This document shows positions 28,302-37,348 of a DNA stretch of 64,000 bases, one piece after another (within the stretch, counting starts at the first letter, position 1; each line of letters begins with the position of its first letter). The stretch lies in assembly GCF_003286125.1 (NCBI RefSeq), contig NZ_QMED01000010.1, positions 99,779-163,778 of the forward strand. The letters run 5' to 3'. Under the pieces are notes generated by a model that saw nothing but the letters and a program-made list of their open reading frames with translations, made no database searches and was not told where the DNA came from. Both the position numbers and the translations under genes were made by a program. This DNA comes from Algibacillus agarilyticus. GTDB taxonomy: Bacteria > Pseudomonadota > Gammaproteobacteria > Enterobacterales > Alteromonadaceae.

Positions 28302-31300
28302 TTAGTTACTCACTTCTCGCCAAGAAATAACCCGGTCATTTCCTCGACTATTACCAAAAGCCACTTCTGTCGGATTAGGCCCCGAAAGCACATTGCTATT
28401 CCAAGCCGATTGCATCCAAATAGGCAGCACCGCATCATCCCAATTAATGATGAGCTTGCCACCTGCTGTCGCGTCAGAAGCCTGGTTAAAAACTAAATTA
28501 AATAAACCATCATCCACAGGCTCTAACACGCCAAACAACCCCGTTAGCGTCACAACACTCGAAACGCCTTGGCTTGACGTTACGGTTATTGTTGCAGGAT
28601 CTTCGTTACCACTTTTTGTCGGTGTGGTGGTAAAACTGTCTAAAGCGAGTGAGCTCGCTGTATCATCGGTAGCAACAACCCAAGCAATACCACTCCAATA
28701 TTGCATGCTCGCTCTAATATTAGCTTCACCGCCAATTCTATCCGCTGCATTTTGCACATATAAACGACCATAGCGTTGCTCTAAACCTACTGCACTGAGT
28801 GTATAAAGTGCATTATTTGAACGGCTGTCACTATCAACAAAGCCATTGGCGGCAATCGTAATGTCGATAGATGAGTCTGTTGGTGCCATGAGCGTAGCCG
28901 ATTTAGCATAGGTAAAGGTATCAGATGAATTGAGTGTATATAAATATTGGCCATTGACCGGGCTGCCGCTACTCACCTCTTGTGCAAAAGTGCCATTTGA
29001 ATGGCTCGATGTTAAGCCGGAAATAACGGCATCCGAACTGGTTACGCTTACGCTACTAAATCCAGCAGGCGCATAATTATTCATGAGTTGATCATCACTA
29101 TTATAGGCTTTTATTCTAATCGTGGGAGGCAACGCTGCTGCAAAGTTAGCACTTTCAGCATCTGCGCCGTCATAGCCAAATTGCTTGCCAATGTAGTTAA
29201 ACGTTAAATCATGATATTCAAATTCAACGGCATCTAAACCAACCTGATCAAGGGTTAAATAATCGGCAACAAATGGGCCAATGCTCAGTTTATTAGCCCA
29301 GTTTAATGCCAAACTTTGGCCGAAATAATTGCTATCACTCACCGCTAAATCAAAATAGCCATATTCATTGTAACTGGCATTGGCATATGTCTTAGCCGCT
29401 TGATTAGTATCATGATCATCTTGATTAGCCGTCACCGTTACGATTTGACCCGATGCATAAGTAAACGTGCTATTAACATTGCCAGTAACACGTTGAGTGG
29501 TAAAATCAAGCGCCCCTGGTTGGTAGTTATCTGTAACCGTTACATTATCTGCACAATAACCATCAATATTAAACGTAAATGGGTCACTGGCAACAAAAAT
29601 ATTGTCACCATCATTGTCACTAAACGAAGCCACTTTAATGTAACTCGGTATCGCCGTATACAACCCTGAACCGCTCGAAATCACATTATTAGGATCGCTA
29701 GCCACAATGCTTAAACGACCGGCATTGTTATAAGTAAAGCTCACATTGTTGTCACTGCCCAAAGCCATTGACAGACTTGCTGTACCACTCGATGAGATCG
29801 TCGAATTAGCAGTGCCATTGCTTACAGAGAGTGAGGTCGGAGACGAAATGTTACTCGGTGTATGATAACTAAAAGAAAAGTTAACGTTGTTTGCACCGGT
29901 TATTTCTTTACAGCTATTACTGGCTGAATCGTATACAAATGCTTCTAACGTTGCGGTGGTTTGAGAACAAGAAGTCGCCGTTATATTGGCCAAACTAAAC
30001 GCAGACGTGCCCGTAAATTCAATTTGGCAAGGGCTTAAAACATTGCCAGAAAGATCTTCACAAGTAAAAGAGCTACTCGGTGATAAATTACTTAATGCAT
30101 ATTCTGCCGTGACTAAATCTTGTTCATTTACCGTTACCGTTTTGCTGCCGGTAAACCCGTTAGTATCTAAAGTAGTTTGAGTGGCAGACACGGTTTTACT
30201 TAAGGTAGCCGACACGGCCTCTGCCGTATATAACGTGCTACAGTCAGTATTTTCACACGCTCTTACGGTAATCGTTTGATCGGCGCAAACCGAAGATGAG
30301 GTAACCGGCAATATAATCTCATAATGGTCTACAGCGGCAGTAACACCTGAATTAGACGAACCCGGCGTATCACCACAATCTTGATCCCAGTTATTGCTAT
30401 CAGCACTGCCATCAGGTCGAGTACAAACCCCCGATTGACTGCCACCAGGCGGATCGGTAATCGTCACATCGTTTGGGTTTTCATCTTCACAGCTTTGCCA
30501 TGTCGCCGAATAGCTCCCTTGTTCGTAACGTAGGTAATGCACCATTTCATCACTATCATCAAATAAAATGACTTCTTGTGTGTTGTTATGCAAGGCTAAA
30601 TCAGAATCGATGAATAAATTTTGACCTTGCACCAGAAATGGAGAACTGCCTTGAGTCGCCGTTAAAACATCACCAGATAACGATTTAGCAATAACGATAA
30701 AGTCGCCAGTATTAAATGTTTGATTGGCACAACCACTCGCTGAACTACATACAAAATCTACATCCGTACTACTACCATTGCCGTCACCATCAAGTGTCCA
30801 ATTCGCTAAACTTAAATTGCTGCCATTGGTCACATATAGCTCAATCCAATCATCATCTTTGTTGATCTCGTTAATAATAACATCACTCACAACATCACTT
30901 ACCGGACAAGAGGGGGTAACCGATGCAGTACAAACATCCGAAGTTGTCGCTGAAGAACTGTTACCTGATACCGAGATCGAAGTCGAATCCGTCATTTCTA
31001 AAGTATCAGCAGATAGATTACCTGTTATGCTCGATGAGCCATTTAAGGTGACTCGTCCCTTGCCAAAAACAATACCGGTTAAGCTAGCGGTGTCAGTTAA
31101 TTGAATATCATAATAACTAGAACTATCATCAGCATAAATCACAATATCTTCAGCACTTCCGCCTAAGTTTATGCTGCTACTACCATAAATAAAAAGCCCT
31201 CGATTAATATGCAACCGAACACTACCGGTCCCTTTACTTTTATCAACAACGATCTTTGAACCATTATTTAGCTGTAACCGCTCAATGAAATAATCGCCTG

Positions 31301-31778
31301 GATACATCGAAAGAGTCGCACCACTATTTAATGTTATTTGTTTAAAGCGGTATTCATCGTTAGCGGTTTTAAAATCAAAAGTCGGTGCATTCCAATTTGA
31401 AAAATAACCAAAATCATTGCTTTTATAACCTCTAGTCTGGCCAAATGTAATGCTGCTCCCTGTTTGGGGGTAATCATTTTCACTGCTTACATTATAGGTA
31501 GGAAAAGTGATAGAAGAGGACGACGAGCCCGTTACGTTACAAGCCTGCGTAACACAACTACTTGAATTAACTTGATTTAATGAAGAAAAATCAATGTTAG
31601 GGTTATTTCCATGATTAATAATTTGTGACGAACCGTACATAGTCAAACTACCAGAGGCTGAACCACTAGCTACCCCACCAGAAAAAACGTCATCACATGT
31701 AGGTAACGCCCGAGCAACAAATGAAGGCAAACTTAATAGGCACAGAAAAAAATAATACATAACTTTTATTCTATTCAT
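28302..31778 (-). CDS. mshQ: MSHA pilus protein MshQ with lamin-tail-like domain
   Basis: Large exported protein (1158 residues) closing the MSHA operon. The signal peptide is about MNRIKVMYYFFLCLLSLPSFVARA. N-terminal beta-rich polymer-like domain (about 30-270, Ser/Thr/Asn rich). Next comes a segment beginning VIINEINKDDDWIELYV and continuing with LANWTLDGDGNG (about 297-425), the hallmark of a lamin-tail/LTD domain. The remainder is a DUF6701-type region with the terminal LPIWMQSAWN, NPTEVAFGNSRGNDRVISWREV pattern of MshQ proteins. MshQ is probably a pilus-tip or surface adhesin; its role is not experimentally clear. Start overlaps mshP by 8 nt. Confidence 0.92.
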   Translation of the reverse strand: MNRIKVMYYFFLCLLSLPSFVARALPTCDDVFSGGVASGSASGSLTMYGSSQIINHGNNPNIDFSSLNQVNSSSCVTQACNVTGSSSSSITFPTYNVSSENDYPQTGSSITFGQTRGYKSNDFGYFSNWNAPTFDFKTANDEYRFKQITLNSGATLSMYPGDYFIERLQLNNGSKIVVDKSKGTGSVRLHINRGLFIYGSSSINLGGSAEDIVIYADDSSSYYDIQLTDTASLTGIVFGKGRVTLNGSSSITGNLSADTLEMTDSTSISVSGNSSSATTSDVCTASVTPSCPVSDVVSDVIINEINKDDDWIELYVTNGSNLSLANWTLDGDGNGSSTDVDFVCSSASGCANQTFNTGDFIVIAKSLSGDVLTATQGSSPFLVQGQNLFIDSDLALHNNTQEVILFDDSDEMVHYLRYEQGSYSATWQSCEDENPNDVTITDPPGGSQSGVCTRPDGSADSNNWDQDCGDTPGSSNSGVTAAVDHYEIILPVTSSSVCADQTITVRACENTDCSTLYTAEAVSATLSKTVSATQTTLDTNGFTGSKTVTVNEQDLVTAEYALSNLSPSSSFTCEDLSGNVLSPCQIEFTGTSAFSLANITATSCSQTTATLEAFVYDSASNSCKEITGANNVNFSFSYHTPSNISSPTSLSVSNGTANSTISSSGTASLSMALGSDNNVSFTYNNAGRLSIVASDPNNVISSGSGLYTAIPSYIKVASFSDNDGDNIFVASDPFTFNIDGYCADNVTVTDNYQPGALDFTTQRVTGNVNSTFTYASGQIVTVTANQDDHDTNQAAKTYANASYNEYGYFDLAVSDSNYFGQSLALNWANKLSIGPFVADYLTLDQVGLDAVEFEYHDLTFNYIGKQFGYDGADAESANFAAALPPTIRIKAYNSDDQLMNNYAPAGFSSVSVTSSDAVISGLTSSHSNGTFAQEVSSGSPVNGQYLYTLNSSDTFTYAKSATLMAPTDSSIDITIAANGFVDSDSRSNNALYTLSAVGLEQRYGRLYVQNAADRIGGEANIRASMQYWSGIAWVVATDDTASSLALDSFTTTPTKSGNEDPATITVTSSQGVSSVVTLTGLFGVLEPVDDGLFNLVFNQASDATAGGKLIINWDDAVLPIWMQSAWNSNVLSGPNPTEVAFGNSRGNDRVISWREVSN

Positions 31779-32286
31779 AAGTTAACGCCTTTGCCTCTAC
31801 TTCAATTTTACGTGACGTTTGCCATTCACCAACATCGCAAGTGCCAATGCTTTCAACGCGATAATAACGCACATTTTCAACGGTTGCGCTAGCGTTCACA
31901 TCAACCACCAAATCAAAACAACTCGCGGTAAAAGAACAATTAGCCATGCCTAAGTTAGTGCTAGTGGGCAATGTAAAACTATATGGGCTCGTAATATCGG
32001 CGCAGGCCAGTGTATTAACCGATGCTGTATCGGTTGCACTCGCATCAATTGGAAACAGCTGAGCTAGCATATAATCCACTCCGGTAGTCGCAGCCAGTAA
32101 CGCACGAGTACCGTACACCTCAACCGCAACCGACTCATTGGTTGCACTTAACATTTTAACTAAAGACGATGCCAACACCGACATTACCACAATAATAAAT
32201 AACGCTAGCACCAACGCGCTACCACCTTGTTTAACATGGCTATTTACATTTAGTTCAGATTGAATAGGCTTGAGTTTAGCTTGCAT
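31771..32286 (-). CDS. mshP: MSHA biogenesis protein MshP (PilX-like minor pilin)
   Basis: A 171-residue protein with a type IV minor-pilin-like start: basic leader ending HVKQGG then SALVLALFIIVVMSVLASSLVKML, a long hydrophobic N-terminal helix as in PilX/GspK-class minor pilins. Several cysteines (CADITSPY, ANCSFTASCFD, GTCDVGEW) could form disulfides. Overlaps mshO by 11 nt and mshQ by 8 nt, so tightly coupled. Likely part of the pilus tip/initiation complex. Confidence 0.9.
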   Translation of the reverse strand: MQAKLKPIQSELNVNSHVKQGGSALVLALFIIVVMSVLASSLVKMLSATNESVAVEVYGTRALLAATTGVDYMLAQLFPIDASATDTASVNTLACADITSPYSFTLPTSTNLGMANCSFTASCFDLVVDVNASATVENVRYYRVESIGTCDVGEWQTSRKIEVEAKALTYE

Positions 32287-33124
32287 TTTTCACCCTTACC
32301 TGATGGTATATTTCCATTGGCTCAGCGCCGCTTTCACGTGAAAAAAGCATTAACATTTGTACGGTCGTCAAATCATCATCGGCAAAACTAAATATAAGAT
32401 CTGAACTTAAATTAGTGACCCTTTCAACCATCACTTCATTTGTAATGACATTTGCACTATCAAGTGCATTTAACTGACTTTGCGTTGGTTGAGTCGCAAA
32501 AAGTGTTGTGTATTCTATCCGCGATACATTATCGGCAGCCAAATTAGCGCAATAGCTAATTTGATTATTAACCATATAATAACGATTCGCTTTGCTAACA
32601 TTAAAAGCCGCTGATGCAGCATAAGTCACCGTGTTAGTTAAGGTTATATCAACTTGGTCGATAGTTGACGACGTGGTTAAAACATAACTCGTTACATTTT
32701 CACGCACATCATTGTCTACATCATAAAGTAAGGCGGTAGATTGCGGCTGTATCACGACATCATGGTTGCTCGCAAAACCATAATCGTTATCCGTCACGCC
32801 ATTTATAACGGTAGGCGAAAGGCCATCACCTAAATCGTAATAACTGCCTGACGCTAAAATAGGAATAAACTCTACACATAAACCATCAGCAGAAATACGC
32901 ACACTATTAGGTAATGCATTGCGTAATTCACGGGTTATTCGCTCTACAATAAACCGAGTTTCTTCTAACATGCGCTGCCTATCTGCGCCATCTACATAAG
33001 CTAAAGTACCCCACGACATAAAACTGGTCGCGCCAATCAAAGTCACGCTCATTAATAAAATAACCGCAACCAACTCGATTAAGGTAAAAGCTTTAACTTT
33101 ATGTATACACCGACTTTTATACAT
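32276..33124 (-). CDS. mshO: MSHA minor pilin MshO
   Basis: PulJ-type minor pilin, 282 residues from the ATG at 33124 (the frame is open to 33181, inside the end of mshD, which I reject). The prepilin peptidase site reads HKVKA-FTLIELVAVILL, with alanine instead of glycine at -1. After the N-terminal helix comes a globular domain with two cysteines (GLCVEF, ISYCANL). A final YHQVRVKNAS matches MshO ends. Located between mshD and mshP as in Vibrio. Probably in the tip complex with MshC, MshD and MshP. Confidence 0.91.
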   Translation of the reverse strand: MYKSRCIHKVKAFTLIELVAVILLMSVTLIGATSFMSWGTLAYVDGADRQRMLEETRFIVERITRELRNALPNSVRISADGLCVEFIPILASGSYYDLGDGLSPTVINGVTDNDYGFASNHDVVIQPQSTALLYDVDNDVRENVTSYVLTTSSTIDQVDITLTNTVTYAASAAFNVSKANRYYMVNNQISYCANLAADNVSRIEYTTLFATQPTQSQLNALDSANVITNEVMVERVTNLSSDLIFSFADDDLTTVQMLMLFSRESGAEPMEIYHQVRVKNAS

Positions 33125-33137
33125 TAGCCATTCAACA

Positions 33138-33734
33138 CTAGTAATTAAAACGATAGTTAGAAAACACAAATGCCTCAGCATTTGGCGTGGTTACAGTAAC
33201 GGTGATCAACTTAGCTAATTCAACGGCCGTTGTTGTTGTGCCATCCATATTGCCGTCATAACCCACGATCACCTCAACGGTAAAACCTTGGTATATGGCT
33301 AAATTAGAGCCTTGACCATTTAAAATGGCTGAGCCGCTTTGTGATAGGCAATGGTAATCGTCGACATCGTCATAATCATTCCGTGAGGCTTCTTCGGTAG
33401 CCGATGTCAGTACCCCCGGCGTGACACAAGCCGGTATAGTTGTGCAATTATTGGCACCTAATCCGGTTTCACCACAACGTGCATTGCCAAATATCACCGT
33501 GCTTTGTTCATCAAATGACTTAGCCGATATTTCTTCTAACAAACCGTGTGCTAATTCAGCGGCTCTAACTTGTAATACCGGCTCAACACTACGAATGGTT
33601 AACGGCGATAGCACATTAACTACAATAGAAAGCGAAACCGATAATACAATAAAGCCAATCACCATTTCTAACAGCGTAAAGCCTTTTTGTTTAACATTAA
33701 GTCTTGAATTAGATTTGATTAAAAGGCTAATCAT
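33138..33734 (-). CDS. mshD: MSHA minor pilin MshD
   Basis: PulI/PilV-type minor pilin, 198 residues from the ATG at 33734, which overlaps the mshC stop in ATGA. A TTG at 33740 is an alternative, less likely start. Type III signal peptide KQKG-FTLLEMVIGFIVLSVSLSIVVN with E at +5. Downstream the conserved EPVLQVRAAELAHGLLEEI and a Cys-rich loop (RCGETGLGANNCTTIPACV) are seen. Ends 14 nt before mshO. Confidence 0.92.
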   Translation of the reverse strand: MISLLIKSNSRLNVKQKGFTLLEMVIGFIVLSVSLSIVVNVLSPLTIRSVEPVLQVRAAELAHGLLEEISAKSFDEQSTVIFGNARCGETGLGANNCTTIPACVTPGVLTSATEEASRNDYDDVDDYHCLSQSGSAILNGQGSNLAIYQGFTVEVIVGYDGNMDGTTTTAVELAKLITVTVTTPNAEAFVFSNYRFNY

Positions 33735-34300
33735 GTGCAAGCCCCTTTATGAATATAGCCTTGGCTTTCGATGCATACATAAAGGGTTTCGCTACCACTA
33801 ATCGTCACAAGAACATCGGTTACACCACATTGAGCACCTTCACTGGTAACAGGGCAACCTAATAAATTAAAATAAATACGGTTATTAAAACTGCTGGTAA
33901 TTGAAAAACTAACGGATGAACTAACAACTTCACTCGCCGATATACCATAATGCGAAACATCAAAATCAGCTGCTATGGCCGAATATTCAGTCGGTAAAGC
34001 CGTGCTCGTGCAATCTTCATTATTTGTATTATCAAATGTCACGCCAAAACGACTTGAAGTAAATAACACGCGGTGGCATGTTTCAGTGGTATTTTGCATC
34101 GCTTTGGTTTGTTGAAGGCGCAACAAACCTACCAGTTGCTGTAGAAAAAGATGTTCATCAACCCCCTGTTTATCAAAAAATCGAGGAATAATAGACACCG
34201 AAATAACACTTATTAATAATATAACAATAATAAGTTCAATTAGGGTGAAACCATTACGGTGTAAACGCAGGTGCATATTTTTGATAATTTGAATGTCCAT
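33731..34300 (-). CDS. mshC: MSHA minor pilin MshC
   Basis: GspH/FimT-type minor pilin. I take the ATG at 34300 (189 residues) because the upstream ATG at 34318 lies in the loop of a terminator hairpin; an ATG at 34276 is also possible. The prepilin site is LHRNG-FTLIELIIVILLISV with E at +5. The body has KQGVDEHLFLQQLVGLLRLQQTKAMQ, matching the MshC helix, and cysteines ETCHRV, EDCTST and LGCPVTSEGAQCG. It is preceded by a transcription terminator, so it is probably expressed by read-through from mshA. Confidence 0.9.
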   Translation of the reverse strand: MDIQIIKNMHLRLHRNGFTLIELIIVILLISVISVSIIPRFFDKQGVDEHLFLQQLVGLLRLQQTKAMQNTTETCHRVLFTSSRFGVTFDNTNNEDCTSTALPTEYSAIAADFDVSHYGISASEVVSSSVSFSITSSFNNRIYFNLLGCPVTSEGAQCGVTDVLVTISGSETLYVCIESQGYIHKGACT

Positions 34301-34303
34301 AAA

Positions 34304-34328
34304 CAAAAAAACCCTCATAAAAGAGGGT
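34304..34328 (-). terminator. Intrinsic terminator directly after mshA
   Basis: On the minus strand ACCCTC, loop TTTTAT, GAGGGT is followed by seven T residues (plus-strand stem arms 34311-34316 and 34323-34328, A-run 34304-34310). It starts about 25 nt after the mshA stop and ends within the earliest mshC ATG. It fits high mshA expression with reduced read-through to the minor pilin genes. Confidence 0.85.
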
Positions 34329-34352
34329 CTTCATTATAAAACAAGTAAGTTA

Positions 34353-34901
34353 TTAACAACCTGTTGTAACAGCACCACTCACACTCGCAGTAGCAGCAGT
34401 TGAACCGGTCGCAGCAACAAAGTATGCATGGCAAGTCGAAGCAGTTGGTGTGGCATCGACGTCTTTCTTGCCTTTAGGGTAAATAATAACGCCTGTAGTG
34501 CCACCGGCTGTGTATACACCCGCGCTAGTAACGCCACCAACAATAACACAGAAGTCGGATGCACAAGCGGTTGTTGTAGTACCTGCAGTTACATTGCCAT
34601 CTAATAACTTCAACCACTCAGCAGTTGTCGCCGCAGGGTAACCATAAACCGCATTATATGTTTCACCATCAGCTGTAACACTTGCCGTTGCTTCTTTATG
34701 TGTTCCAGCAATAATTAATTTTGCATGAATCATATCAGAAGAAGATTTGACAGAAGCTTCCACTGCTTCAACAGTTGCTCTTGTCGCATCACCTGACATA
34801 TCTAAAAATTTAGGTGCAGCCGTCACCGCTAAAATACCTAAAATAACAATAACGATAACCAATTCGATTAACGTAAAACCTTTTTGTTGTGTGTTGTTCA
34901 T
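34353..34901 (-). CDS. mshA: MSHA major pilin MshA
   Basis: Major subunit of the mannose-sensitive-haemagglutinin-type IV pilus, 182 residues. Short leader MNNTQQKG and cleavage before FTLIELVIVIVILGILAVTAAPKFLDM, the canonical type IVa N-helix with E5. The globular domain ends with two cysteine pairs (CASDFC; STCHAYF to C-terminal TTGC) that would close the D-region loop. It is unusually rich in Ala, Thr and Gly toward the end. Located after mshB; followed by a terminator. Confidence 0.94.
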   Translation of the reverse strand: MNNTQQKGFTLIELVIVIVILGILAVTAAPKFLDMSGDATRATVEAVEASVKSSSDMIHAKLIIAGTHKEATASVTADGETYNAVYGYPAATTAEWLKLLDGNVTAGTTTTACASDFCVIVGGVTSAGVYTAGGTTGVIIYPKGKKDVDATPTASTCHAYFVAATGSTAATASVSGAVTTGC

Positions 34902-34937
34902 ATTACTAACCTCAAAAAATAAAATAAAAGCAAAAAT

Positions 34938-35537
34938 CTAATTATTACTAAAAACAGAAACTTGACCTGAAAGTGGAATATATTCAAAACCATTGCCTAC
35001 TGTTGTCGCAGTAGGAGCCGTATTCTGTGTTTTAACTGTTTGCACTAAATAATACAAGCATGTATTGGGTGTGCCGGTATCAACTGTGACGTAGTAGTCA
35101 TTTTCTTCAAAATCGGTCGCCGCAAAATCGATTGTTGTTTGCGGCGAACTTTGCAACACGCGATTAAATACAGCTTCGCAGTCCGTCGCCGTCATATTGT
35201 TAGCGCCCGAATTAGTATCCGCGTTATCGCCATCGTCATCATCGCCCGCACCGGTTGGATAACCCGAGGTTTGGTCAACACCAATCGCAATGGTATCTAA
35301 CTTAACCGTGACCAATGTGCCTTTAGGTCGGCCATCTAATTCCCACTGTGCACGCACTAAACCAACGCCAGTTGCAACACCACCGGCAACCCCTTCAACC
35401 GTGGCATCTTCAGCATCTGCGGTCACACTTAACATTCTAGGTAAGGCGGTAACCGCTAATAAACCTAAAATAATGATCACAATAACAAGTTCAATTAATG
35501 AAAAACCTGTTTGTTTTATAAAGCTTTTTTTATTCAT
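34938..35537 (-). CDS. mshB: MSHA pilin-like protein MshB
   Basis: Second type IV pilin of the locus, 199 residues from the ATG at 35537, which has GATGAAAAGAG just upstream. An ATG at 35552 with AAGG directly abutting it is the alternative. Leader ends KQTG before FSLIELVIVIIILGLLAVTALPRML. Then SVTADAEDATVEGVAGGVATGVGLVRAQWEL, as in MshB. An Asp/Gly-rich loop (GAGDDDDGDNADTNSG, about residue 105-120) could bind calcium. In Vibrio mshB precedes mshA in the same way. Confidence 0.9.
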   Translation of the reverse strand: MNKKSFIKQTGFSLIELVIVIIILGLLAVTALPRMLSVTADAEDATVEGVAGGVATGVGLVRAQWELDGRPKGTLVTVKLDTIAIGVDQTSGYPTGAGDDDDGDNADTNSGANNMTATDCEAVFNRVLQSSPQTTIDFAATDFEENDYYVTVDTGTPNTCLYYLVQTVKTQNTAPTATTVGNGFEYIPLSGQVSVFSNN

Positions 35538-35622
35538 AAAGACTCTTTTCATCCTTCATTAATTTAAGTATAGATGAGTCTATCAACTAATATCAATTTA
35601 ATTCATACTACATCAATAAAAT

Positions 35623-36096
35623 TCATATATCACGATATAAATGTGTTTGCCCTGTTTGTATAAAATACTGAAATTTCACCCTTGTTTCAGATCCTATTGA
35701 ATACTCACACCTATCTTGTTTATTATTAATTTTATAAGCCACATCAATCGATTTTTTTAACGACATGAGCGGCAAACCCAATAACGCTTGCCACAACACC
35801 TGACAACCCGCTGCATCATGACTTTGCAATATTGGCCAGCCCAATGTATTTAATTGCAGCATTTTTCCTGAATCAAAGCCATTAATTTGACCTATCGATA
35901 TCTGCTTAGGTTTACCAAGCAACAACCATTCCAAGTGCACTAACTGTATTGCCTCAATAAAATGATGCGTTTGTACAACAAAGTTAGTCTTCACAAAATC
36001 TTTTTCTGTTGTTTCATAGTATCGAAACCAAACCCCAATCAAAATAAGCATAATGATAAAGCTCAATTGTGCAACAAATACGCCACGCCCTTTCAT
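35623..36096 (-). CDS. mshF: MSHA biogenesis protein MshF
   Basis: 157-residue bitopic protein with one N-terminal membrane helix (VAQLSFIIMLILIGVWF) and a soluble domain with two cysteines (AAGCQVL and DRCEYS). Function in the pilus machine is not known; assignment is from position between mshG and mshB and from size. The HHFIEAIQLVHLEWLLLGKP segment matches the pilin-like helix seen in MshF. Confidence 0.88.
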   Translation of the reverse strand: MKGRGVFVAQLSFIIMLILIGVWFRYYETTEKDFVKTNFVVQTHHFIEAIQLVHLEWLLLGKPKQISIGQINGFDSGKMLQLNTLGWPILQSHDAAGCQVLWQALLGLPLMSLKKSIDVAYKINNKQDRCEYSIGSETRVKFQYFIQTGQTHLYRDI

Positions 36097-36112
36097 AAAC
36101 TACAAATCGTCA

Positions 36113-37348
36113 TTATTTATAGGCATTCATCATATCCCACATCGGGGTAAATATACCTAACGCCAACACCAAAACCATAACGGCAACAATACTGATCAGT
36201 ATAGGCTCAATCTTAGAGGTCAGCGATTTTAAATCGTAATCAACTTCGCGCTCATAATATTCAGCAACTTCGGTTAACATTACATCAATTTGGCCGGTCT
36301 CTTCACCTACGGCCACCATTTGCAATACTAAGGGCGTAAATAATTTACTCGCGTTTGATGTTCTTAATAAGCTATCTCCACGCTCAATACCTTTACGCAT
36401 ATCCGTAATTTTTTTGGACATATAAGCATTATCAACCGCTTCAGCAACCAAGCCTAAACCTTGCGTGATAGGTACACCTGATTTAAGCATTAAACCAAAT
36501 GAACGTGCATAACGAGATAACGTTGAGCGCTCAATAATACTACCGACAGCCGGTATGCGCATTTTGATTCTGTCCCAATTATGACGTCCAATCGGTGTAT
36601 TAACATAACTACGAACAGCAAAAACAGAGCCAACAGCCCCCGCTAACATAAGCCACCAATATTGCATAAAGAAGTTGGACGAATTAATTAATATTTTAGT
36701 CATCAAAGGTAAATCAGCACCCAACTTGGTAAACATTTGCGCAAAAGTAGGCACAACCACCATATTCATAATAACGAGCGCAACCAATATGGCGGCTAAT
36801 ACAAATATAGGGTAGCGCATCGCAGACGAAATACTCTTGCGTGTTGCTTGCTCGCGCTCAAAATAAAAAGCCAGCTGTAAAAAAGTGGTTTCTAGTTGCC
36901 CAGTGTTTTCACCCACATTGATCAAACTCACAAACAACTTAGAGAAAATGTGCGGATGCATGGCCAAACCAGAAGATAACGTACGGCCTTTTTCTAATTC
37001 ACTTACAATTTCTAATAACGCCACACGCAAACGCAAAGCTGTCGTTGTTTCTGCCAGCCCCGTAATAGCCCTAATAATAGGGATACCCGCTTTGGTTAAA
37101 GCATACATCTGGCGCGAAAACATCACTAAATCATCAAGTGAAACTTTAGGGGTTAAAAAATTAACGTTAGTGGCAATTTGACCTGCGGCTTTTTCATCTT
37201 TACTGGTTTTATTTTTTGCTAATGCAATTTGAATCGGGGTGATTTGGCGGCGCATTAAGATATCGGCAGCTTGCGATTCAGATCCAGCTTCAACCTTACC
37301 CTGCACTAATCCGGCTTCACCTTTTCCTTTGTATTGATACAACGGCAT
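36113..37348 (-). CDS. mshG: MSHA platform protein MshG (PilC/GspF)
   Basis: Inner-membrane platform protein, 411 residues, of the PilC/GspF family. N-terminal MPLYQYKGKGEAGLVQGKVEA and two GspF domains, each with membrane helices (about residues 175-210, 225-250 and 380-400). Motifs GLAMHPHIFSKLFVSLINVGENTGQLE and LFTPLVLQMVAVGEETGQID are the paired GspF signatures. The start overlaps the mshE stop by one base. Confidence 0.96.
   Translation of the reverse strand: MPLYQYKGKGEAGLVQGKVEAGSESQAADILMRRQITPIQIALAKNKTSKDEKAAGQIATNVNFLTPKVSLDDLVMFSRQMYALTKAGIPIIRAITGLAETTTALRLRVALLEIVSELEKGRTLSSGLAMHPHIFSKLFVSLINVGENTGQLETTFLQLAFYFEREQATRKSISSAMRYPIFVLAAILVALVIMNMVVVPTFAQMFTKLGADLPLMTKILINSSNFFMQYWWLMLAGAVGSVFAVRSYVNTPIGRHNWDRIKMRIPAVGSIIERSTLSRYARSFGLMLKSGVPITQGLGLVAEAVDNAYMSKKITDMRKGIERGDSLLRTSNASKLFTPLVLQMVAVGEETGQIDVMLTEVAEYYEREVDYDLKSLTSKIEPILISIVAVMVLVLALGIFTPMWDMMNAYK

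Noticed and set aside
30724-31104. Plus-strand open frames opposite mshQ (also 28393-28773 and 29986-30180)
   Set aside because: Shadows of a long real gene with skewed codon composition; no start signals and no recognisable domain.
33125-33181. Longer mshO start overlapping mshD
   Set aside because: It would place about 30 residues before the prepilin site and overlap mshD; the ATG at 33124 gives a normal short leader.
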